From positions 1 through 64,000 of the forward strand of contig JAYRYZ010000025.1 of NCBI GenBank assembly GCA_041916775.1: a DNA stretch of 64,000 nucleotides, written 5' to 3'. Each line of letters begins with the position of its first letter. The first letter of the stretch is position 1. The position numbers were made by a program, and so were the translations under genes. Shown here in pieces: positions 8,821 to 16,325 of this stretch. The DNA comes from UBA2357 sp041916775 (GTDB taxonomy: Bacteria; Pseudomonadota; Gammaproteobacteria; Burkholderiales; Rhodocyclaceae). Under the pieces are notes generated by a model. That model worked only from the letters and a program-made list of their open reading frames with translations. It was not told the DNA's origin and did no database searches.

Positions 8821-9639
8821 TCAGGGGTGCTTGCGGCGCGAGCCGAAGTTCGCCAGGAACGGTTGCCGCAGCAAGGCGAGGATGCCGGCGTAGCGCCGCG
8901 AGCGGAAATATTCCAGGCCGAGCGTCATCGTCGCCTGGGTCTGCTCCGGCAGGCGGCTGACTGTCCCGAACAGGTGGTCGAAGAGCGGCAACAGGGTTGC
9001 GTAATTGCTGTCCGTGTAGGGGCGCGCCGCAGCGTGATGCAGACGATGGAAGGACGGCGTCACCAGTACCGGCCCCACCCATGCATCCATACGTTTGCCC
9101 AGCGTGAGGTTGCCGTGGCTGAAGGTCGCGACGGCGATGTGGATGATGTTGTACGCGAGCAACTGCAGTGGCGTCGGGCCAAGGACGAAGATCAGCGGCA
9201 GCGCAACGATGAAGCCGATCATCACCTCCAGCGGATGATGCCGATGCACCGTGGTTGCATCGACTTCCGGGTCGCTGTGGTGAACCGAGTGGATGCGCCA
9301 CATCCAGCCAACCCGATGAAACGCGCGGTGCAGCCAGTACCCGAGGCACTGCAGAGCCAGCAGGGTAACGATGAAGCCACCCAGTGACCCGAGCCCGGTC
9401 CGCGCTATCAAGCCGCTTGCATGCCAGTCACGCTCACCAACGATGGCGATCGTCAATGCCGGTAGCAGCACCAGCGCAAGTGCATGTTCTATCGCAGTCA
9501 GGACAAGATTGCCGGGCCAGCGGGTGAGCAAGGAGGACTCGACCTTGCGGAAGGGACTCACCGATTCGAAGAGCAGCACTAGCGCAAGACTGGCGACGAT
9601 AGCGATGACGAGAATTTGCGTGGTTGGCTGCAGCGGCAT
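8821..9639 (-). CDS. sterol desaturase/fatty acid hydroxylase family membrane protein
   Basis: A 272-residue integral membrane di-iron oxygenase-type protein. It has about four hydrophobic segments (two in the first 75 residues, one near 85-105, one after the second His box) and the His clusters typical of the family: HRAFH, HSVHHSDPEVD with HRHHP, and HRLHHAA with a later tyrosine-containing stretch. These coordinate the di-iron centre. The substrate (lipid, carotenoid or hopanoid-like) cannot be read from the sequence. The gene stands alone between eutB and the midcut-type gene, all on the minus strand. The start at 9639 gives an N-terminus that leads directly into the first membrane helix. 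Confidence 0.85.
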   Translation of the reverse strand: MPLQPTTQILVIAIVASLALVLLFESVSPFRKVESSLLTRWPGNLVLTAIEHALALVLLPALTIAIVGERDWHASGLIARTGLGSLGGFIVTLLALQCLGYWLHRAFHRVGWMWRIHSVHHSDPEVDATTVHRHHPLEVMIGFIVALPLIFVLGPTPLQLLAYNIIHIAVATFSHGNLTLGKRMDAWVGPVLVTPSFHRLHHAAARPYTDSNYATLLPLFDHLFGTVSRLPEQTQATMTLGLEYFRSRRYAGILALLRQPFLANFGSRRKHP

Positions 9640-9738
9640 TGTTTGTGTGGCACTTCAGGAATGCATGCAGTCTGACCGGATCCGAAGGCATGGCGAGGCT
9701 GCTGCATACAATTCAGCGGGTCTGAGCCTGCTTATGAC

Positions 9739-10269
9739 TCATTCATCGAGGCAATTCGAAAACCTGACATAGCAGGTGCCATCCGGAGCAACCGTCGATC
9801 CAATGGTGCATTCAGGCGATAGCGAAGGTGCCGCGAAGGTGCAAGCCAAAGCAGAACGGCCAAGGATGTGCTGAGTGACGCCGCTTGTGTTCTCCACCGG
9901 AATATTCGTACCGTCCGTGGGAGGGATGTCCATTGTCCCGCCTGCGGCAACGCTCATTTCAAGGAGAATGGCGGCATACGCGGAATCCACGAGCCGGGTG
10001 CCCACCCCTGCCGCACCGATCGCCAGCCCGCTCATCAGAAGCACCGAAGCCAGTGGCTTGTGCCCCGGACTGGCGCGCATCACGCGAAAGCCGATCACGG
10101 CAATCAGGAGACCGGTGATCAACATGCCGATTTCCGACAGCGTCGGAATCGAGGCCGCAGCTGGGCCGTATGTGATCGTTCCGCCTGGAGTCCCTGCCAT
10201 CACCTCGCCGCTCATGAGCAAACCTGCCACAACGACTGAACACAACGATCCAAAGGAACCACGGCGCAT
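9739..10269 (-). CDS. IPTL-type midcut-by-XrtH family protein
   Basis: A 176-residue exported protein. It has a signal peptide (about residues 1-25, ending EVMAG), then a short segment, then IPTLSEIG (41-48), a hydrophobic helix (49-61) and a basic residue (FRVMR). This is the IPTL-CTERM type of exosortase recognition signal, but placed in the middle of the protein instead of at the C-terminus. About 110 residues follow, with a second hydrophobic stretch and Cys residues near 143, 154, 166 and 173. This layout matches the midcut-by-XrtH family as I know it. Cleavage by an XrtH-type exosortase is inferred; no exosortase gene is in the window. Start ATG at 10269 is set by the signal peptide. 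Confidence 0.7.
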   Translation of the reverse strand: MRRGSFGSLCSVVVAGLLMSGEVMAGTPGGTITYGPAAASIPTLSEIGMLITGLLIAVIGFRVMRASPGHKPLASVLLMSGLAIGAAGVGTRLVDSAYAAILLEMSVAAGGTMDIPPTDGTNIPVENTSGVTQHILGRSALACTFAAPSLSPECTIGSTVAPDGTCYVRFSNCLDE

Positions 10270-10431
10270 GGAATTACTCCGAAAATTTGTGAATAAACGT
10301 TGAGAGGCTAGACGATCGCACACGCAAGTCAAGAAATTTCCACCCATGCTGCATCGATACAACACCATGACATGTTCCGGGGCGTTGCAGAACAATGACC
10401 GTTGCGGTACGTGCTCAGGTGCAGTCGGAAG

Positions 10432-10516
10432 TGGTGCCCGGGACGGGACTCGAACCCGTAACTCTTGCGAGGGCAGATTTTAAGTCTGCTGTGTTTACCA
10501 ATTTCACCACCCGGGC
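10432..10516 (-). tRNA. tRNA-Leu (anticodon UAA)
   Basis: An 85-nt class II tRNA. The acceptor arms GCCCGGG (5') and CCCGGGC (3') pair perfectly and are followed by an encoded ACCA end. The anticodon stem-loop has arms GCAGA/TCTGC around a loop carrying TAA. A variable arm (CCTCGCAAGAG region) and a T-loop GGTTCGAGTCC are present. The long variable arm and UAA anticodon identify leucine. Confidence 0.97.
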
Positions 10517-10601
10517 GGGAGGAGCGGCATTGTACCGCAGGGCGGTTTCGCGAGCCGTGGGGATACGCGCTGGTTGCTTCGCTTATTCAGCGGCGGTCCG
10601 G

Positions 10602-10973
10602 TCAGCACAGATCGTCGAGCGCGATGTCGAGTGCGGTCGCGATACTGCGTAGTGTGCTCAAGGCGCCTTGGCGTTTGCCGGATTCCAGCTGGGACAGATA
10701 GGCATTGCTGATGTGGGCGCGTTCTGCCAGCGACTCCTGCGTGAGCCCGCGATGTTCCCGCCAGACCTTGATCGGGTTGGCGCCGGCGAGGAGGGCGTCG
10801 ACGACGGCTGAAGGTACGGTCTCCTCCTCTCCTGAGGCTAGCTTGCGATCGAAGGCGTCGAGCAGGGCGGCATCCCGAGCGTCTTCGATTTTCTGCAACA
10901 GAGCCTGATACTCGTCCCACGGAAGAACGACATACTCCGGTTGCCCGTCGCGCAGAATTGTCTGGACATTCAT
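10602..10973 (-). CDS. XRE-family antitoxin with Phd-like N-terminal part
   Basis: A 123-residue protein with two parts. The N-terminal region (MNVQTILRDGQPEYVVLPWDEYQALL) resembles the start of Phd/RelB-type antitoxins. The C-terminal 60 residues form a helix-turn-helix of the XRE/Cro type (REHRGLTQESLAERAHISNAYLSQLESGKRQGALSTLRSIATAL). It resembles antitoxins that follow RelE/HigB-like toxin genes in an operon. Here no intact toxin precedes it; only a short degraded reading frame is seen (10968-11085). Start ATG at 10973 has sequence resembling the family N-terminus; the longer frame to 11036 reads into the remnant. It may now act as an orphan regulator. Confidence 0.7.
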   Translation of the reverse strand: MNVQTILRDGQPEYVVLPWDEYQALLQKIEDARDAALLDAFDRKLASGEEETVPSAVVDALLAGANPIKVWREHRGLTQESLAERAHISNAYLSQLESGKRQGALSTLRSIATALDIALDDLC

Positions 10974-11085
10974 TTGTAGACCTCTCCCCTTGCCGCGATG
11001 TCGCTGACGCTTGTTCAATGCCGATAATGATCTCATCGATGGCCGTGCGGTACGCCTCGCGCCATTGCGTGTCGCGTATCCGCAT
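10968..11085 (-). pseudogene. possible remnant of a RelE/HigB-like (Gp49-type) toxin
   Basis: Just upstream of the antitoxin, one minus-strand frame reads RIRDTQWREAYRTAIDEIII, and the adjacent frame continues with a Lys/Arg-rich stretch (ALNKRQRHRGKG). This vaguely resembles the last third of phage Gp49/HigB-like toxins (RIRD..-YRVIY-, then a KK/KR run). The N-terminal two thirds are missing and a frameshift would be needed. The assignment is tentative. Confidence 0.25.
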
Positions 11086-11141
11086 CCGTGCGTGTCCGGC
11101 CTTTGCTAGAGTCGATCTCCCGACCTCACGAGAAAACGCCA

Positions 11142-11879
11142 ATGACGATCTACCGAGTGCGCCCCGGGGCGCAGAGCTATGGGCACGATATCGGCATCCT
11201 GTTGATCGATTGCGCGACGCCATTCATCCCGGGGGACGTGGGCAATGCGTGCAGCTATCCGTATCCGGTGCTGTACGAGACGATCCACGACCTGAGCCTG
11301 GAGGAGCTGATCGAGCGTGGCAACCTGTCGCTGGCGCCGAAGGTGATCGCGGCGGCGAAGCGGCTGCAGACCGCGGGGGTGCGGGCGATCAGTAGCGATT
11401 GCGGATACATGCTGCATTTCCAGGATCTGGTCGCCGCGGAACTGGATGTGCCGGTGATGCTGTCCAGCCTGCTGCAGTTGCCTTTCATCGCGTCCACGCT
11501 GAGCCCGCGGCAGGCGATCGGGGTGATCTGCGCGAACCGCCGACGTCTGACGCCCGATTTGCTCGCGAAGGCCTATCCGCACCCGACCCGGCCGGTGTTC
11601 ATCCGTGGCATGGAGGACCAGGCTGCGTTTCGCGGGCCGATTCTGGACGAGACCCCCGAACTCGACGACGAGGCGATCCGCGCAGAGATCACCGGCGTGG
11701 CGCGCGAGCTGGTCGCGAGCCATCCGGAGATCGGTGCGATCCTGCTGGAGTGCTCGAACATGCCGCCCTATGCGCACGCAGTGCAGGCGGCCACCGCGCG
11801 GCCGGTGTTCGATTTCCTGACGATGATCGATCAGATGCGGGCCGCCTGCTTCAGGCGGCCCTATTCGGGCAACTATTGA
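11142..11879 (+). CDS. aspartate/glutamate racemase family protein
   Basis: A 245-residue protein of the Asp/Glu racemase superfamily. The two catalytic-type cysteines lie in ISSDCGYMLHFQ (about residue 90) and LLECSNMPPYA (about 204), each in the usual pseudo-symmetric position, so the active site looks intact. Other conserved parts are the glycine-rich strand near the N-terminus (IGILLIDCATPFIPGDVGN) and FDFLTMIDQM at the end. It could be an amino-acid racemase, hydantoin racemase or decarboxylase-like member; sequence alone does not tell. I start at ATG 11142 (MTIYRVRPG), not the in-frame upstream ATG at 11088. The gene stands alone and converges on the helicase gene. Confidence 0.78.
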   Translation: MTIYRVRPGAQSYGHDIGILLIDCATPFIPGDVGNACSYPYPVLYETIHDLSLEELIERGNLSLAPKVIAAAKRLQTAGVRAISSDCGYMLHFQDLVAAELDVPVMLSSLLQLPFIASTLSPRQAIGVICANRRRLTPDLLAKAYPHPTRPVFIRGMEDQAAFRGPILDETPELDDEAIRAEITGVARELVASHPEIGAILLECSNMPPYAHAVQAATARPVFDFLTMIDQMRAACFRRPYSGNY

Positions 11880-11954
11880 AACATGGCGTCGAGCCCGGCG
11901 GCGGGAAGCACGCCGGGCCGGAAATGCGCGACCCGCGCCATCGCACGGGCGAAA

Positions 11955-13958
11955 TCAGCCCTTGCGGTTGAAGCCGGGCTTCTTGTCGCTGCGGGGCGGG
12001 CCAGCGCGGCGCGGCGCAGCATTGCCGTCGTCGCGCCGCGGCGGGCGGTCACCCTGCGCGAACTTGCGCTCGGGCCGGGCACGGCGTGCGTCGCGATCGG
12101 CCTCTTCCGGATCCAGCAGGCGGATGTTCAGCATGTGCTGGCGGATGCGGGTCTTGCGCAGCACCTCGAAGATCTCCTTGGGCATGCCGGTGGGCAGCTC
12201 CACAGTGGAGTAATCCTCGTACAGGTTGATCTGGCCGATGAAGCGGCTCTCGATGCCGGCCTCGTTGGCGATCGCGCCGACGATGTCCTTGGGCATCGCA
12301 TTCTGGTTGCGGCCGACATCGATGCGGTAGCGCTCCATCTTGCCTTCGGCGTAGTCGCGGCGCTTCTCGAGGATCTGCTCGCGGTTCTCGCGCGGCGGCC
12401 GGTCCGCGGTCGCAGCCGGGCCCTCGCTGCGCTCCGGGCGGGAGAAACGATCATTGCGCTCGGGGCGATCACCACGCTCGGGGCGATCACCTCGGCCGAA
12501 GCGTTCGCCACGTTCCTGACGCTCGCCGCGCTCGAAACGGTCGCTTCGTTCCGGACGGTCGCTTCGCTCGAAGCGATCATTGCGCGCCGGGCGCTCAGAC
12601 TCCATGCGCACCTGATCGGCGATGTCGCGGCCGGAGGCGGGCGGCAATTGCAGCGGGCGCTCGCGCTGGGCGAGGAATGCGAGCGCGGCGGCGATCTCCT
12701 GCACGTCGGCGTCGGATTCGGCCTCCAGACCCGTGATCACGTCCATGAAGAAGCCGAGGTCTTCCTTCTCCAGTACCTCGGCAACCTGTTGGCGGAACTG
12801 CGTGATGCGCCGGTCCGTGACCGCTTCGCGCGATGGCAGCTGCACCGGCTCGATCTTCTGCCGTGTGGCGCGTTCGATGACCTTCAGCATGCGCATCTCG
12901 CGCGAGGTCACGAACAGAATCGCGGTGCCGGTGCGGCCTGCGCGGCCGGTGCGGCCGATGCGGTGCACATAGGCCTCGGTGTCGTAGGGGATGTCGTAGT
13001 TGATGACGTGGGTGATACGCGCCACGTCCAGGCCGCGCGCCGCGACGTCAGTGGCCACGACGATGTCGAGCGCGCCGCGCTTGAGTTGTTCGACCACGCG
13101 TTCGCGCAGTTGCTGGGTCATGTCGCCGTTCAAGGCGGCGACCGCGTAGCCGCGCGCCTCGAGCTTCTCGGACAGCTCGACGGTGGCGGTTTTGGTGCGT
13201 ACGAAGATGATCGCGGCGTCGAAGTCCTCCTCGACCTCGAGGATGCGTGTCAGCGCGTCCAGCTTGTGCACGATGCTCGCCTGCACGTAGCGCTGGCGGA
13301 TCGTCGACACCGTGGTGGTCGCCGTCTTGATCTTCACCTCCTGCGGCTCACGCAGGTAACGGTGCGCCACGCGCCGGATCGGTTCCGGCATGGTGGCGGA
13401 GAAGAGCGCGGTCTGGCGCTCGGCGGGGGTGTGCTCCAGGATCCACTCGACGTCGTCGATGAAGCCCATGCGCAGCATCTCGTCGGCCTCGTCCAGCACC
13501 AGCGTGGTGAGGCTGGAGAGCTCCAGGCTCTTGCGTTCGATGTGATCCATGATGCGCCCGGGTGTGCCCACCACCACATGTGCGCCGCGGCTCAGCTGGC
13601 GCAGCTGCACCACCATGCTTTGCCCGCCGTACACCGGCAGCACGTGGAATCCGGGCAGGTGCTTGGCGTAGCGCTGGAAGGCTTCCGCGACCTGGATCGC
13701 GAGCTCGCGCGTGGGCGTCAGCACCAGCACCTGAGGGTTGCGTACGCTGAGGTCGAGGCGGTTCAGCAACGGCAGTGCGAACGCGGCGGTCTTGCCGGTG
13801 CCGGTCTGGGCCTCGCCGAGGAGGTCGGCGCCGGAGAGCAGCACGGGAATGCAGGCGGCCTGGATCGGGGAGGGGGTTTCGTAACCCACCTCTTCCAGCG
13901 CCTTCAACAGGGTGGGCTGCAGCGCAAGCTGGCTGAAGGATTCAATGGCTGAGGACAT
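11955..13958 (-). CDS. deaD: DEAD-box ATP-dependent RNA helicase (DeaD/CsdA type)
   Basis: A 667-residue RNA helicase for ribosome assembly/RNA turnover at low temperature. Motifs in order are the Q motif near residue 31, AQTGTGKT (50-57), PTRELA (about 82), DEAD (156-159), SAT (187-189), and the helicase C domain with HRIGRTGRAG. After residue about 480 comes a low-complexity linker of repeated short units (NDRFERSDRPER-type, rich in Arg, Asp, Glu, Gly). A DbpA-like RNA-binding domain follows (MPKDIVGAIANEAGI ... YSTVELPTGMPKEIFEVL), and then a basic tail. The start ATG at 13958 gives the canonical MSSAIESFSQL N-terminus. The unusually repetitive linker suggests an RNA-interacting or phase-separating segment, which is inference. 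Confidence 0.92.
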   Translation of the reverse strand: MSSAIESFSQLALQPTLLKALEEVGYETPSPIQAACIPVLLSGADLLGEAQTGTGKTAAFALPLLNRLDLSVRNPQVLVLTPTRELAIQVAEAFQRYAKHLPGFHVLPVYGGQSMVVQLRQLSRGAHVVVGTPGRIMDHIERKSLELSSLTTLVLDEADEMLRMGFIDDVEWILEHTPAERQTALFSATMPEPIRRVAHRYLREPQEVKIKTATTTVSTIRQRYVQASIVHKLDALTRILEVEEDFDAAIIFVRTKTATVELSEKLEARGYAVAALNGDMTQQLRERVVEQLKRGALDIVVATDVAARGLDVARITHVINYDIPYDTEAYVHRIGRTGRAGRTGTAILFVTSREMRMLKVIERATRQKIEPVQLPSREAVTDRRITQFRQQVAEVLEKEDLGFFMDVITGLEAESDADVQEIAAALAFLAQRERPLQLPPASGRDIADQVRMESERPARNDRFERSDRPERSDRFERGERQERGERFGRGDRPERGDRPERNDRFSRPERSEGPAATADRPPRENREQILEKRRDYAEGKMERYRIDVGRNQNAMPKDIVGAIANEAGIESRFIGQINLYEDYSTVELPTGMPKEIFEVLRKTRIRQHMLNIRLLDPEEADRDARRARPERKFAQGDRPPRRDDGNAAPRRAGPPRSDKKPGFNRKG

Positions 13959-14281
13959 TCTTCTGTACTGAAAGGCTGATGTGGTGCATGGGACGCGCGG
14001 CCGGTCGGCCACGCAATGAGAGGCGAAGTGGCGCCATGTTACCGGATTGCGATCGGGAAAGCTTCCGGCGCCTTTCACCGGCGCCCCTCAGCCTGGAACT
14101 TGCATCGTCCAGCGACCCGCTCGGGGAAACTGCAGGATCGGGTGCGCCCTCAGCACAGCTTGGGGGTCTCGATCGGCCGCCCGGTCGCGCCGCAATATCG
14201 AGGGTCTGCACTGTTTCGCTAAAGATGTGCCGCTGAGCGTCGTAATTGCCCGGACGAAAGCATTTGGGGTTGGGTGTGATC
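13959..14281. other. intergenic region between divergent helicase and chemoreceptor genes
   Basis: About 320 bases with no convincing gene. It must carry the divergent promoters and 5' leaders of the DEAD-box helicase (minus strand) and the chemoreceptor (plus strand). Cold-shock helicase genes often have long leaders, which would fit. I did not identify specific -35/-10 elements or a terminator. Confidence 0.4.
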
Positions 14282-16279
14282 ATGGATAGAGGATTCGGGC
14301 TGCGAACGCGGCTGTTGTTGTTCGTCACCGGCATGGTGGTGTTGTGCTTCACGGTGACGCTGGTGGTCATCGTCGGACGCGCCTACGATGCGGTGCAGGA
14401 TCAGGCGATGGCCAGGGCGCGCGCCGAGGCGACCATGGCCGCGCGTGATGTCGCCAGTCTGCTCGACAGCGCGATGGCGGTTGCCCAGACGTTGCGGCTT
14501 TCCATCGAGGGCGCGCGCGCGGCGTTCGGGAGCGAGCGCCCGCTTGTCGATGCGATGCAGCGCCGCGTGCTGGAGGCACACCCCGAGTTGCTCGGCGTGT
14601 ACACCGGTTGGGAGCCGCAGGCCTTCGATGCGTCCGATGCGGCGTTCGCAGGCGCGGCCGGTCATGATGCCAGCGGGCGCTATGTGCCCTATTGGAACCG
14701 CGCCGCCGGCGCAATCGGCGTGGAGCCGCTGGTCGACTACGACAAGCCCGGTGCAGGCGATTACTACCAGCAGCCCAAGCGCACCGGCAAGCCCTATCTG
14801 GCGGAGCCGTACGAATACGTCGTCGCCGGCCGGAAGATCCTGATCACCTCGCTGGTCCAGCCCATTCTCGAGGACGGGCGCTTCCGCGGTATCGTCGGGG
14901 TGGACATCAGTCTGGACGAGATGTCTGCGCGCATGGCCGCGATCAAGCCCTTTGGCGTCGGGCGGATCACCGCTCTCACCGGCAGCGGCCTCGTCGTCGC
15001 GGATGCAGACCCCGCGCGCGCCGGAGCCGCCGTGACGACGCTCCCTGCAGCATTGATGCGCGCCCTCGCCGAGGGGCGCAGCCTGCTCGACAGCGGTGAG
15101 GACGGCATGGTTCACGCCCTCGAACCCGTTCGCGTGCGCGGCGTGGATACGCACTGGGCGATCCACGTCACCGTGCCGCAGTCGGTGGTGTTCCAGGAGG
15201 CGCTCGCACTGCGAAACACCGCCGGCATGCTCGCGGTTGCCAGCGTGCTGATCACGGCCATCGTGCTCTTCGTGGTGGTCAGCCTGCTGCTGCGTCCGCT
15301 CAAGGCCTTGTCCGAGGCGATGGGCGCGCTCGCGCAGGGTGAGGGCGACCTCACGCGTCGCCTTTCGGAGCGCTCGCGCGACGAACTCGGCACGGTGGCG
15401 AGGTCGGTGAATGCTTTCCTCGCGTCCTTGCAGCGCATGTTCGGTGAAGTGCGTGACCAGGCGCAGTTCGTCCTGGGCGGCGTCGAGCAGGCCGCGCAGA
15501 CCACGCGCGCGGTCGCTGGCTCGTCGCGCACGATCGCTGACAGCACCACCGCAAACGCCGCGACGATCGAGCAGATCACCGCCTCGATCAACCAGATTGC
15601 CGACAACGCCAACCACGCCAACGACACGATGCAGCAGACCAGCGAGGTGTCGCGTCGCAGCGCGGACGGCGTGCGCGGCCTCGAAGCCAGCATGCAGGCG
15701 ATCTCCGCCAGCATGGACGGGTTGGCCGGCTCGCTCTCGGAGGTGTCGGAGCGCTCCGGACAGATCAACAGCATTGTTCAGGTGATCCGCGAGATTGCCG
15801 ACCAGACCAACCTGCTCGCGCTCAATGCCGCGATCGAGGCGGCGCGCGCGGGCGAGCAGGGCCGGGGCTTCGCCGTCGTTGCCGACGAGGTGCGCAAGCT
15901 TGCCGAGCGCACCAGCCAGGCCACCAACGAGATCCGCACCAAGATCGACGGGATGAATAGCGAGACCGGCGAGGCGGTCAGCCGGATGAGCCGCGCACGC
16001 GACACGGTCGCCAGTGGCATGAGCCGTGCGGCCGAGGTCGCGGCCGAGATCGCCGCGATCGAGGATAGCATCGCGCGCGCCAGCCAGAGCATGCAGGACA
16101 TTGCCGCGGCGACGCACGAGCAGTCGGCGGCAACGGTTGCCCTGGCAGGGGCGTCCGCGCAGGTGTCGAGCGCGGTCGGGCAATCCGACTTCGCGATCCA
16201 GGAAGCGTCCGCGAAACTGGAAGAGATCGAGCGTGCGGCACGACAGCTCGCCGAGCTGATGTCGCGCTTCCGCATCTGA
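14282..16279 (+). CDS. methyl-accepting chemotaxis protein with periplasmic Cache domain
   Basis: A 665-residue chemoreceptor. TM1 spans about residues 9-32; a large periplasmic dCache-type sensor about 38-300 (with YVPYWNR and a DISLDEM segment); TM2 about 313-338; a HAMP domain next (RPLKALSEAMGALAQGEGDLTRRL); then the cytoplasmic signalling coiled coil. The hairpin tip is canonical (EIADQTNLLALNAAIEAARAGEQGRGFAVVADEVRKLAERT). It ends SRFRI with no NWETF-type tether for CheR/CheB. ATG at 14282 gives a short basic N-terminus before TM1; ATG at 14246 is the alternative. The ligand is unknown. It converges with the SMC-like gene downstream and is probably monocistronic. Confidence 0.93.
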   Translation: MDRGFGLRTRLLLFVTGMVVLCFTVTLVVIVGRAYDAVQDQAMARARAEATMAARDVASLLDSAMAVAQTLRLSIEGARAAFGSERPLVDAMQRRVLEAHPELLGVYTGWEPQAFDASDAAFAGAAGHDASGRYVPYWNRAAGAIGVEPLVDYDKPGAGDYYQQPKRTGKPYLAEPYEYVVAGRKILITSLVQPILEDGRFRGIVGVDISLDEMSARMAAIKPFGVGRITALTGSGLVVADADPARAGAAVTTLPAALMRALAEGRSLLDSGEDGMVHALEPVRVRGVDTHWAIHVTVPQSVVFQEALALRNTAGMLAVASVLITAIVLFVVVSLLLRPLKALSEAMGALAQGEGDLTRRLSERSRDELGTVARSVNAFLASLQRMFGEVRDQAQFVLGGVEQAAQTTRAVAGSSRTIADSTTANAATIEQITASINQIADNANHANDTMQQTSEVSRRSADGVRGLEASMQAISASMDGLAGSLSEVSERSGQINSIVQVIREIADQTNLLALNAAIEAARAGEQGRGFAVVADEVRKLAERTSQATNEIRTKIDGMNSETGEAVSRMSRARDTVASGMSRAAEVAAEIAAIEDSIARASQSMQDIAAATHEQSAATVALAGASAQVSSAVGQSDFAIQEASAKLEEIERAARQLAELMSRFRI

Positions 16280-16325
16280 GTCGACCGTCGGGCGTGCCTT
16301 CCTCAGCGCGCGCCCGGCCGTCGCA

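Noticed and set aside
10395..10652. plus-strand ORF over tRNA-Leu
   Set aside because: Also translates the complement of a tRNA (GTGLEPVTLARADFKSAVFTNFTT), a known annotation artefact.
11883..13952. 689-codon open frame opposite the DEAD-box helicase
   Set aside because: No domain features and an atypical residue composition; the helicase motifs on the minus strand are unmistakable.
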